Assembly: GCA_022559845.1 (NCBI GenBank)
Contig: JAHNEJ010002885.1
Location: 1 to 64,000, forward strand
Reading direction: 5' to 3'
Origin: Amorphophallus konjac
Taxonomy: Eukaryota > Streptophyta > Magnoliopsida > Alismatales > Araceae
Length of the DNA stretch: 64,000 nucleotides
Below the pieces are notes generated by a model. That model did not search any database, had not been told where the DNA came from, and saw only the letters and a list, made by a program, of their open reading frames with translations. Both the position numbers and the translations under genes were made by a program. Each line of letters opens with the position of its first letter. The first letter of the stretch is position 1. Positions 10,855-21,999 of this stretch are shown piece by piece.

Positions 10855-13748
10855 GTCAGCTCTGACAAGTCACGTCTACCTCCCAGGTCGTGTTGGAACG
10901 ATCAGAATGCCGATCGGATCAGTATTTCACATTCTGGACCCCCGGACCCGACTGCTTTAATTTTAAACCAAGTGCATTTACAAAATACACTTTTGAGCGT
11001 CGGGCTCAAACCAGATGTCCGATTTGAATCCGTCAGCTCTGACAAGTCACGTCTACCTCCCAGGTCGTGTTGGAACGATCGGAATGCCGATCGGATCAGT
11101 ATTTCACATTCTGGACCCCCGGACCTGACTACTTTAATTTTAAACCAAGTGCATTTACAAAATGCACTTTTGAGCGTCGGGCTCAAACCGGATGTCCGAT
11201 TTAGAATCCGTCAGCTCTCACAAGTCATGTCTACCTCCCAGGTCGTGTTGGAACGATCGGAATGCCGATCAGATCAGTATTTCACATTCTGGACCCCCGA
11301 ACCCCTACTTTTTTGAATTATTCTAAACTAAGTTAGTTTTGAAAACTAACTTAGTTTTAAATTGAGTTATTTTAGCGTCGGGCTCAAACCGGATGTCCGA
11401 TTTGGAATCCGTCAGCTCTGACAAGTCACGTCTACTTCCCAGGTCGTGTTGGAACGATCAGAATGCCGATCGGATAAGTATTTCACATTCTGGACCCCCG
11501 GACCCGACTGCTTTAATTTTAAACCAAGTGCATTTACAAAATGCACTTTTGAGCATCGGGCTCAAACCAGATGTCCGATTTAGAATCCGCCAGCTCTCAC
11601 AAGTCACGTCTACCTCCCAGGTCGTGTTGGAACGATCGGAATGCCGATCGGATCGGTATTTCACATTCTGGACCCTCAGACCCGACTGCTTTAATTTTAA
11701 ACCAAGTGTATTTACAAAATGCACTTTTGAGTGTCGGGCTCAAACCGGATGTCCGATTTGGAATCCGTCAACTCTCACAAGTCACGACTACCTCCCAGGT
11801 CGTGTTGGAATGATCGGAATGCCGATCGGATCAATATTTCACATTCTGGACCCCCGAACCCCTACTTTTTTGAATTATTCTAAACTAAGTTAGTTTTGAA
11901 AACTAACTTAGTTTTAAATTGAGTTATTTTAGCGTCGGACTCAAACCGGATGTCCGATTTGGAATCCGTCAGCTCTGACAAGTCACGTCTACCTCCCAGG
12001 TCGTGTTGGAATGATCGGAATGCCGATCGGATCAGTATTTCACATTCTGGACCCCCGGACCCGACTGCTTTAATTTTAAACCAAGTGCATTTACAAAATG
12101 CACTTTTGAGCGTCGGGCTCAAACCGGATGTCCGATTTGAATCGTCAGCTCTGACAAGTCACGTCTACCTCCCAGGTCGTGTTGGAACGATCGGAATGCC
12201 GATCGGATCAGTATTTCACATTCTGGACCACCGGACCCGACTGCTTTAATTTTAAACAAGTGCATTTACAAAATGCACTTTTGAGCGTCGGGCTCAAACC
12301 GGATGTCCGATTTGGAATCCGTCAGCTCTCACAAGTCACGTCTACCTCCCAGGTCGTGTTGGAATGATCGAATGCCGATCGGATCAGTATTTCACATTCT
12401 GGACCCCCGGACCCGACTGCTTTAATTTTAAACCAAGTGCATTTACAAAATGCACTTTTGAGCGTCGGGCTCAAACCGGATGTCCGATTTGGAATCCGTC
12501 AGCTCTGACAAGTCACGTCTACCTCCAGGTCGTGTTGGAATGATCGGAATGCCGATCGGATCAGTATTTCACATTCTGGACCCCCAGACCCGACTGCTTT
12601 AATTTTAAACCAAGTGCATTTACAAAATGCACTTTTGAGCGTCGGGCTCAAACCGGATGTCCGATTTGAATCCGTCAGCTCTCACAAGTCACGTCTACCT
12701 CCCAGGTCGTGTTGGAATGATCGAATGCCGATCGGATCAGTATTTCACATTCTGGACCCCCGGACCCGACTGCTTTAATTTTAAACCAAGTGCATTTACA
12801 AAATGCACTTTTGAGCGTCGGGCTCAAACCGGATGTCCGATTTGGAATCCGTCAGCTCTGACAAGTCACGTCTACCTCCAGGTCGTGTTGGAATGATCGG
12901 AATGCCGATCGGATCAGTATTTCACATTCTGGACCCCCGGACCCGACTGCTTTAATTTTAAACCAAGTGCATTTACAAAATGCACTTTTGAGCGTCGGGC
13001 TCAAACCGGATGTCCGATTTAGAATCCGTCAGCTCTCACAAGTCACGTCTACCTCCCAGGTCGTGTTGGAACGATCGGAATGTCGATTGGATCAGTATTT
13101 CACATTCTGGACCCCCGAACCCCAACTTTTTTGAATTATTCTAAACTAAGTTAGTTTTGAAAACTAACTTAGTTTTAAATTGAGTTATTTTAGCGTCGGG
13201 CTCAAACCGGATGTCATATTTGGAATCCGTCAGCTCTGACAAGTCACGTCTACCTCCAGGTCGTGTTGGAATGATCGAAATGCCGATCGGATCAGTATTT
13301 CACATTCTGGACCCCCAGACCCGACTACTTTAATTTTAAACCAAGTGCATTTACAAAATGCACTTTTTAGCGTCGGGCTCAAACCGGATGTCTGATTTGG
13401 AATCCGTCAGCTCTCACAAGTCACGTCTACCTCCCAGGTCGTGTTGGAACGATCGGAATACCGATCGGATCAGTATTTCACATTCTGGACCCCCGGACCC
13501 GACTGCTTTAATTTTAAACCAAGTGCATTTATAAAATACACTTTTGAGCGTCGGGCTCAAACCGGATGTCCGATTTAGAATCCGTCAGCTCTGACAAATC
13601 ACGTCTACCTCCCAGGTCGTGTTGGAATGATCGGAATGTCGATCGGATCAGTATTTCACATTCTGGACCCCCGGACCCGACTGCTTTAATTTTAAACCAA
13701 GTGCATTTACAAAATGCACTTTTGAGCGTCGGGCTCAAACCGGATGTC
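10855..13748. repeat. ~177-bp satellite-like tandem array (about 16 units)
   Basis: Unit starts recur at about 10855, 11032, 11210, 11411 and onward, each beginning gtcagctctgacaagtcacg. Most units (type A) are 176-178 bp and contain the dyad aagtgcatttacaaaatgca. Three units (type B, near 11300-11372, 11868-11930 and 13120-13190) are about 200 bp and carry a different dyad, actaagttagttttgaaaac, with its complement. Open frames on both strands simply echo the unit length and are not genes. CACTA elements often expand internal tandem repeats, but this long two-type array is notable. Confidence 0.9.
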
Positions 13749-13779
13749 TTTAGTTTTAAATAATTCTGCCAAACTGAGT

Positions 13780-16235
13780 TCATGGAAAAGACTCATGGAA
13801 AAGAATCACCTGTGCCGCTTGTGCCGTGGTGGTGGATGCATGAGGGAGAATTCCCGCTTGGGAGAGCAGGCTAGTGAGTGACTGCAACATGGTTGCCTGC
13901 TGGGTAGACATCTCCTCTCGGAACTGCCGCTGCATCTGCAGCTGCAAATCAGAAATCTGGCTAGACATCTCCGATCGGACGATGTCTCTGACGTCGCTGG
14001 CAGAAGTACTGGGGGCAGGTTGAGGTATACTGAAGGCAGAAGTACTGGTTTGGGCAGAGTTCGAACTCGCACACGATGATATCACCGCGCTAGAGTCCAT
14101 GCTCTCCCCAAAACCATATATCCGGCCCTTCTTCGGTACACCAGTTGCGGCCACCCATTCTGCCGGATCCAACTCTGGCTGCTGCCCCTCTCCCTCCCCG
14201 TACTTCTCTGTCACAGCTCTGCTATATGTTTCCTACAAATAAAATAAAATAATTAGTCAATTTCATATGAATCAATCTGATTTAAATTAACGGTAGAAGT
14301 TGCACACGTAGATAAACTTACCGCTACTGAACGAGCTCTCGCACTCACAAATTGACATGTCGCCTTCTTTTTGTGTGTTCTGTCGAACACCTCGAGGAAC
14401 GTCGGAGCTCGATTAAGCTCCACAGCCTGTTATATAATTCATAGTAAAAAATTGTCATATATATTAATAAAATGTAAGAAGATAAATTGAAACATTACTT
14501 ACCATTTTATTTTTATGAGTCGCGAAAGAGACAGACCCACATGTATGCAAATTTGCCTCCGGTTGTGACGCCCTATTTGATTTGGCTTTTTGGGACTTTT
14601 CTATCCACTTGGGGTCGGCAAATTTGTCACATAGTATGTCCCAATCCTCCTTCCTCATCCATAGAGGACGGTGCTCCTTCCACAGCTGTCGGTCTTCACT
14701 CCCACCAGCATTTTTTTTAGCCTTCCTCTGAGCCGCATATACTCTCTTTCGATAATTTGTCTTCACAATAGACTCCCAGGCAGAACGACATCGTGCCGCA
14801 TCATGTCCACCCGTGAATCGATAAGTCCGCTGTAAATAAATTAAGCTTCACAATTAATATACTGTTGTGAATTGAGTTTGGAAAAGACTTGAATTAAATG
14901 ACATAGTTACTTACTAAGAACATGTCGAACAATGAATCGCGGACGCCCATCGAAATTCTTTGAAAGACAAATGTGGCCCGGGCACATGTGCCATTACTAG
15001 GCTAATAGCATGATGGACAGCATTGGAAGGTTCTAATTTTTTCCTGCAATTGCAAATGTCAAAGTATTCATATTAGAAACTTACCGCTAATAATTAATGA
15101 ATGTAAAATAGCCTTATAAATATACCCGGAGATCCAGCAGGGGCGACGTCCATCATGGACAGTGCCTCCCTCGTGATGACTGCTGGCATCGTCAACTGGC
15201 TGCTGAGTGGTGGGGGGGGGCCCTGTAGAAGTCAGAGGTGGTGGGAGGGCTGTAAGTATTAATTTTCATAAGTAAATGCAACATGTTACTGAAAATTAAA
15301 ATAGATATACCTGTAGCGGGAGGTGGTGGGGGTGGCGTCTGTACAGGTTGTGGGAGGGCTCTAGGACCTGTAAGAATTAATTCACATTAGATAAATGAAT
15401 ATTTTTCTAGAAATTCAAAGAAATATATCAGTGGGAAAGCATTAATTTTCATAAGTAAATGCAACATATTACTGAAAATTAAAATAGATATACCTGTAGC
15501 GGGAGGTGGTGGGAGGGCACTAGGACCTGTAAGAATTAATTCACATTAGATAAATGAATATTTTGCTAGAAATTCAAAGAAATACATAGGTGGGAAAGCA
15601 TTAATTTTCATAAGTAAATGCAACATGTTACTGAAAATTAAAATAGATATACCTGTAGCGGGAGGTGGTGGGGGTGGCGTCTGTACAGGTGGTGGGAGGG
15701 CTCTAGGACCTGTAAGAATTAATTCACATTAGATAAATGAATATTTTGCTGAAATTCAAAGAAATATATCAGTGGAAAAGCATTAATTTTCATAAGTAAA
15801 TGCAACATATTACTGAAAATTAAAATAGATATACCTGTAGCGGGAGGTGGTGGGAGGGCACTAGGACCTGTAAGAATTAATTCACATTAGATAAATGAAT
15901 ATTTTGCTAGAAATCCAAAGAAATACATAGGTGGGAAAGCATTACTTTTCATAAGTAAATGTAACATGTTACTGAAAATTAAAATAGATATACATGTAGC
16001 GGGAGGTGGTGGGAGGGCACTAGCGGGAAGTGGTGGTGGCGTCTGTACAAGTGGTGGTGAGCCGACACTTGGACCTATAAAAAATTCTTTTAAGTTAGTA
16101 AATAATTAAAATATTCATATAGCTAACTTATTGATCAAATATACCTGTGTCTGAAGAAGATGCTAACGAGGAGGGAGTAGCGCCCCTCTCACTGCCTTGT
16201 CTCCTCCCACTCCTAGTACGACCTCCTCGCACCAT
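13780..16235 (-). pseudogene. Transposase_24 (plant Ptta/En/Spm) gene of the CACTA element
   Basis: A multi-exon gene read from an ATG at 16235 (MVRGGRTRSGRR...). The first exon (16145-16235, 91 nt) ends at a GT donor. Next come proline-rich exons (15126-16074), an exon at about 14915-15043, and then the conserved part. That part has 14470-14830 (GGHDAARCRSAWES; later ADPKWIEKSQKAKSNRAS), 14325-14430 (NRAPTFLEVFDRTHKKK) and 13780-14232 (ELDPAEWVAATGVPKKGRIY, then a glutamine-rich tail). These match the plant Transposase_24 family, the second protein of many CACTA elements, believed to bind subterminal repeats. The exon phases I infer between 15126 and 14830 do not agree, so the model may be wrong there or the gene is damaged. 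Confidence 0.7.
15311..16074 (-). repeat. Tandemly duplicated proline-rich exon/intron units
   Basis: Exons at 15311-15367, 15494-15526, 15653-15709, 15835-15867 and 15994-16074 are near copies, alternating 57 nt and 33 nt (the last is 81 nt). The introns between them (about 126-143 bp) are also copies, each starting gtatatctattttaat and most ending ttaattcttacag on the minus strand. All exon lengths are multiples of three and the implied phase is 1, so any number can be spliced in without shifting the frame. The coded unit reads approximately GPRALPPPVQTPPPPPPAT, or the short GPSALPPPPAT. Confidence 0.75.
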
Positions 16236-16361
16236 TTCCTTATTAATAACAAAATAATTAATACATATTAATCCACAATTATATAAGGCTAGACAAATGT
16301 TATTTAAAATTATGCTTAAAAAGTAAGAATCAGCTTACTAAATTATCAAAACATGCCTCCC

Positions 16362-19300
16362 TCATGTTGATATATCTAGCTCATCATCATCATCTTCGTC
16401 ATCCATCGTAGTCTCATCAGATTCGAACTCTTCCTCTTCATCTGACTCCTCCTCCCCTCTAACATGAACATTTAACTCCGTCGGATCGATTTCTTCCACT
16501 TCATCTTCCTTACGTAATGACAGTGGCTCATCAGATTCATCCAGATTAACATGTGTGGAGCCGATAAGGCCAACTTCATCTGATTGAAAATATTCGGCGC
16601 TGCCAAGCTCTGAGACATTTTCACTCATATTTAACTCATAAGTGGGAAAATATTTTACTTTAACCCTGCAAACTGCCCACCAATCTTTATTCTTGGACGA
16701 TGGATACCTTGAATAATACACTTGGTGGGCTTGTGCGGCTAAAATGAACGGTTCATAGGTATTAAGTTTGTACCTATGTTTGACATCGACAATCCCAGTA
16801 GACGTGTCATGTCGAACTGAATTAGGATCAAACCAATGACACTTAAATAGGTATACATGATTGTCTCGTCCCAAATACTGAAGTTCTATGACTTCCTCAA
16901 GAATACCATAGTAGTCTAATTCCACTTCATTGTATACACTTCCCTTAACAGATACACCGCTGTTCATCGTAGACTTACTTCGTCCATAATCCCTCGTATG
17001 AAATCTGTATCCATTCACAATATATCCTGGATAGGCACGTGCAACGTTGGAGGGGCCATAACTTATCTCTTGTACTCTCTGATCACTAATGAGACCTTGT
17101 TCAACCTATATGTAAAGTAGAGTAGTTAAATATTTTTGAACAATTACGTCAATATTAGTAAATGCAAACATATATATTGAACGATCGACACTAACTTGAT
17201 ATCTCAACCATTTGGCAAAAAACTTCTCGCGTTCTTTTTCAATCTCTACGTCCTGGATATTTGGACATTTTTGTGCTAATTCTGAATCAAATTGTCTGCA
17301 ATATAAATGCACTACTACTTTAAATGAACTACAGAAGAAGGATGAACAAGTTATGGCATTGCTGGAAATGTGAGTTAAGAACTTACTCAACATAAGGTTC
17401 AATCTCATTACAATTCAGAAGAATATATATCTCAGCAGCGTACAACTCTCTATCTTCGAGCGTGCGGGTCGAGCAACGTCCGAAAGCACGTCCAGGATGC
17501 TTAAATATAGAGAGCCGATCTAACAAATCATCAACTCCCCCATCATCATTACGTGGAGGTCGAGTATGACGAGTTTGAATATCTGGCTCAAAGTACATGG
17601 TACAGAAGTTCAAAATTTCTTCAATAACATATGCCTCAGCAATCGAACCTTCCACCTTTGCCTTGTTGCGAACTTTCATTTTCAATTCATGCATGCACCT
17701 ACAACAACAATTTAGATGGCAATGACATGTAGCGACCATGGACAACATGTATGTCTTCATGAAAATTCTCACATACCTCTCAAATGGATACATCCATCGG
17801 AATTGTACTGGCCCTCCGACAATAGCCTCGTATGGCAGATGGACGTCCAGGTGCTCCATCGAATCAAAGAATGCCAGAGGAAATATCGTCTCTAACTTGC
17901 AAATAGTTTCGACCACATTTTCTTCAAGAGTTTGTACGTCCCGAAGTCTGAGTTCTGATGCACATAAAATCTTGAAAAACTGACTCAGCTCGGTCAGTGC
18001 TCCCCATATAGCTTCGACAACAAATCATGAAATGCAATGGGCACTAGCCTCTCCATGAACACATGACAGTCGTGACTTTTCAGACCATATATTTTTCATC
18101 ATTAACATTCACACAACAGGCTATGTTGGATGCATATCCATCTGGAAATCTCAATTGTTTCAACCACTGGCACACTTCCTTGATCTGTGTATCATTAAGC
18201 ACGTAAGTTACTTTTGGCTGCACAACCCTTCCATTTATGTTTTGTAGTTCCAGTTCTGGACGTTTACAAAGCATCTTTAAGTCCATGCGCGCTTTGGCGT
18301 TGTCTTTGTTTTGCCTTTAACATTCATGACCGTGTTGAACACATTATCAAAAAAATTCTTCTCGATATGCATGACATCTAGATTGTGTCGTACAAGAAGA
18401 GTTGACCAATAAGGCAATTCCCAAAAAATACTTTTCTTGTTCCAGTTGTGATCCTTTCCAAAACTATTCAGTTGTCGTGTGCTACCAGACAATTGTACTA
18501 CATCTGGTAAATTTTGCACCCGTGTCGCCATATGTCGACCCGACACCCGTTGCAAGTCTGCTTCATCTACTTCAACAGTATTTTTTTTAAACGAGTCTTT
18601 TTGCCTTCGAAGAGGATGGTCACTTGGTAGCAACCGCCGATGGCAATCAAACCAGCATGCTTTTCCACCATGTTTCAATACAAATGATTTGGTATCTTCC
18701 ATACAGTAGGGACATGCTAACCTCCCATGTGTGCTCCAACCAGATAGCATTCCATATGCAGGGAAGTCACTTATTGTCCACATCAGTGCAGCCTTCATAA
18801 TAAAATTTTGCTTCCTACGTGCATCATAAGTAACAACTCCATCAGTCCATAAAAAATTGAGCTCATCAATCAACGGCCTGAGATATATGTCCAAATTTTT
18901 TCCGGGACTTTTTGGACCAGGAATTACTAAAGACAAAAATAGATTTTCTCGCTTCATGCACATGTCTGGCGGAAGGTTGTACGGTGTCATGAACACTGGC
19001 CAACAAGAATAAGATGTCACTGAACCACCGAATGGATTAAAACCATCTGTGCATAAACCCAACCTAACATTACGTGCCTCCTTTGAGAAAGCAAGATGAG
19101 TACGATTGAAGTGGGTCCACGCTTCACCATCGGCAGGACGACTTATTATATCATCGGCACGGCGTACTCTTTCACTGTGCCATGTCATATGTAGAGCTGT
19201 CTTTGAGGACATATACAGCCGCTGCAGCCTAGGCACAAGAGGGAAGTATCGCAATGCCTTGTAAGGTACATATTTTCGCTTTGAATTGACACCTCCCTTA

Positions 19301-20045
19301 GGTTTGAATATGTCATGGCCGCAAATAGAACATGATATCTTATCTGCATCATCTTTGTAATATAACATACAATGATTCGGACATGCATCTATTTTCACAT
19401 ATCCAAGTCCTAGCTCATTGACCATCTTTTTTGCACGATAATAAGTTTCTGGCAACTTCTCATCTCGAGGCAACATACTCTTGATCAAGAGGAGGAGACG
19501 GTCAAAACAAGTCTTACTGATGTGAAATTCAGATTTTAAGTTCAACAACTGTGACACTGCAGACAACCGAGTGTGCTTTTCACAACCATCCCATAGCGGC
19601 TCATCAGCATCACTAAGTAGTTGATAAAATATTCCGGCTCTCTTATTCGGCACTTCTTCCATATATGCATGTTCGCCATTAACATTAAAACTAGGACCAG
19701 CTGCATCCACAACCATATCCATGTAAGAACTTCTGGTTGCAATATTGTCAGGCTCAAACCTCCAGAATTTCTCACCATGACACGTCCAATTCGTATAACC
19801 ATCCATAAACCCTTTCTTGTACAAATGATGTTGCACATCTCATGGTGAACGTCACCTCAAGTTTCTACAACTTGAACAAGGGCAACGAATGTGACCGTCG
19901 CGGTCTATTGATGCGTTTGGATTCCCCAATGCAAACTGAATGAAACTCTCAACTCCATGCTTAAAATCATCCGACACCACCCCGGTCAACTATTCTACGA
20001 TACATCCATGAACGATCTGTCAACATTTCGCCTGCACCCAATAAA
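16362..20045 (-). pseudogene. TNP2-like CACTA transposase gene, frameshifted
   Basis: The order on the minus strand matches plant TNP2 genes. First comes the transposase-associated N-terminal domain (20045-19840: DRSWMYRR, then IRCPCSSCRN). Next is the Transposase_21/TNP2 domain (19836-18080, including MHIEKNFFDNVFNT). DUF4218 follows (about 18085-17383, starting LKSHDCHVFMERLVPIAFHD and including GSIAEAYVIEEILNFC), then a charged exon (17190-17300), and DUF4216 with an acidic tail (17018-16362). An intron interrupts DUF4218 at about 17776-17700 after YPFER. Damage: a frameshift near 19985, two stops at 19845-19860, and a one-base frameshift near 18295. TNP2 is the catalytic protein that acts on the terminal repeats in the nucleus. 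Confidence 0.85.
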
Positions 20046-20238
20046 TGTTAATACACAAGTAACTTTTAAATCATTACTCTTGAAAATAAACCCGACCCAT
20101 TCCTCACATCGTTGGTCGCAGACCATTTGTAGTTGGATGAGGACTATTATTTAGATTATCACCTTTTAACCCATCCATGAAGGTTTGATCGTACAATCAC
20201 TACTATATGTGTTGCACAATTTACTGAAAATTTTGGCA

Positions 20239-20372
20239 GCATCTCCCCACACTTCTCCGATATACCAAAAATATTTATTGATTTTAAAGTTTTCTTAAAC
20301 ACTTATAAGTAAGTGGTTAAGAAAACACTCAAAATCAATAAAGGTATATCGAAGAAGAGTGAGGAGACGCAA
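20239..20372. repeat. Long inverted repeat 1 (arms ~65 nt, tiny loop)
   Basis: The left arm 20239-20305 (tctccccacacttctccgat...) pairs with the right arm 20310-20372 (...atcgaagaagagtgaggaga). There are only scattered mismatches and a 6-base bulge. The fold-back is similar in size and shape to plant small-RNA precursor hairpins. It sits just upstream of the TNP2 start on the minus strand. Confidence 0.8.
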
Positions 20373-20460
20373 CCGACATGTTCAGCAAACCAAACAAACA
20401 CATATAGTAAATGACTGCCTAAGTGCGATCAAACATTCACAGACTGTCCAAACGGGACAA

Positions 20461-20535
20461 TTCAAGACTTTGAGGTAGATATATACATTCTCATAAAAAA
20501 AATGAGAACATACACATCAAGCTCAAAGTCTTGAA
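20461..20535. repeat. Inverted repeat 2 (arms 34 nt)
   Basis: ttcaagactttgag at 20461 pairs with ctcaaagtcttgaa at 20522-20535. The arms meet around an A-run at 20495-20501, with a few mismatches in the inner half. Confidence 0.8.
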
Positions 20536-20569
20536 CGGGAAGGTTCATTGACACGGGTTTAACACGCTC

Positions 20570-20616
20570 TCCTGAGGTGCGTGTAATGTTAGGTCGCACC
20601 CACGCACCTCAGCTCA
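20570..20616. repeat. Inverted repeat 3
   Basis: ctgaggtgcgtg and cacgcacctcag form a perfect 12-bp stem around a loop of about 17 bases. This is the third fold-back within 380 bp. Confidence 0.75.
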
Positions 20617-20661
20617 CATGGAATACCCCATGTGTTTATATAACATAAAATTAAATAACAT

Positions 20662-20975
20662 CGCACTTATCATTCTGCATACATCCGTCTAAATAATATC
20701 TAATTTAAAAAAATATTCAAATGAAGAACATCAAAGCTAAACAATCCACATTTTTGAGTCAGATCAACATCAAATTTATGTTAAAAGTAGATTTAAAAAC
20801 ACATTTATATGCAATTAAAATCCACAAAGTTTGAAATCACAAGCCTAATTTTTGGAGTATTTACCTATTGCTATAAGTCGACTGTTGCTATGGACGCACT
20901 AAATTTTAAAAAATAATTTTATTCATCTATTTATCTGGTTGATTCGTTTGTTTAGTGCGAGGGCAGCCCAGAGGG
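20662..20975. repeat. 310-bp direct repeat, copy 1
   Basis: Starts near cgcacttatcattctgcata and ends gtgcgagggcagccc. It is highly similar to 21357-21670. The two copies bracket a CT-rich 380-bp segment. Confidence 0.8.
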
Positions 20976-21356
20976 TCCCTTTTTTTTGAGGTGAATGATC
21001 TCATTTAAATGAGTTCGGGTCTACCGACCTAGGGAAGGGGCAGCCTAGAGGGTCCCGTGACCTGGAGATGTGCCGCTATGATTCCCTCTTTTTTTCTTCT
21101 TTCTCTCTTTCTCTTCTCTCTTTCTTTTTCATTTTACACAAAGTAGAGAGGGGAGGCCAATGGGAGGGGCTAATTGCACAACTCGAAGGTGGGACCTTCG
21201 GGTCTTCTTCTTCCCGATTTTGTTGATGTCCCCTTTTGTTCCTGTTCAGGTTGCACAGCACAGAACCCTGAGGTGGGACCTTCAAGGCTTCTCCTTCCCA
21301 TTTTCTTTTATTTTTCTCTTTTGTTCTGCTCTCTTTTCTTTTTCTATTAAATAAAA
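20976..21356. other. CT-rich spacer between direct repeats
   Basis: Contains ctctctttct runs and two copies of ggtgggaccttc (near 21188 and 21270), with no coding motif. An adjacent short variant of the flanking repeat end (gcagcctagagggtccc) occurs at 21040. Confidence 0.55.
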
Positions 21357-21670
21357 TCACGCTTATCATTCTACATACATCAAATTAAATAATATCTAAT
21401 TTAAAAAAAATTCAAATGAAGAACATCAAAGCTAAACAATCTACATTTTTGAGTCAGATCAACATCAAATTTCATAAGTAAATCAGGTTTAAAAACACAT
21501 TTATATGCAATTAAAATCCACAAGGTTTGAAATCACAAGCATAATTTTTAGAGTATTTATCTATTGCTATAAGTCAACTATTGCTACAGACGAACTAAAA
21601 TTTTAAAATTAATCTTAGTTATCATTTATCTGGTTAATTAGTTTGTTTAGTGCGAGGGCTGCCCATGGGG
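21357..21670. repeat. 310-bp direct repeat, copy 2
   Basis: Near copy of 20662-20975, ending gtgcgagggctgccc. Together the pair suggests a segmental tandem duplication inside the CACTA element. Confidence 0.8.
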
Positions 21671-21999
21671 CCCCTTTTTTTTGAGGTAAATGATTGTGCA
21701 TCCACATGCATAGGGTAAACCCAATGCCGTAAGGCTCCCATCATTGTAGGGTCTATGGAGCGTCAGTTCGTTGGTATGCAGGCTTATCCATGACATTTTG
21801 CAAAAGGGTTGTGGATTTTGAGCACCAGCATGTATGTGTTCATTGTTTGCATGAATCAGCAGGCTGACTTAATTTACTTATTGCTCGCTATAAACTTTAT
21901 TATAAATGTGTTATGAAACAAATAACAAGTGTAACCTTTGCTACTTGGGAAGTGCTTCATCTTTGTCACACATCTTCATTGTTAAAATACCATTCCTTC

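Noticed and set aside
10902..13783. Repeated ~80-160-codon frames on both strands as a gene family
   Set aside because: They repeat with the ~177-bp satellite monomer and have no conserved motif or start context.
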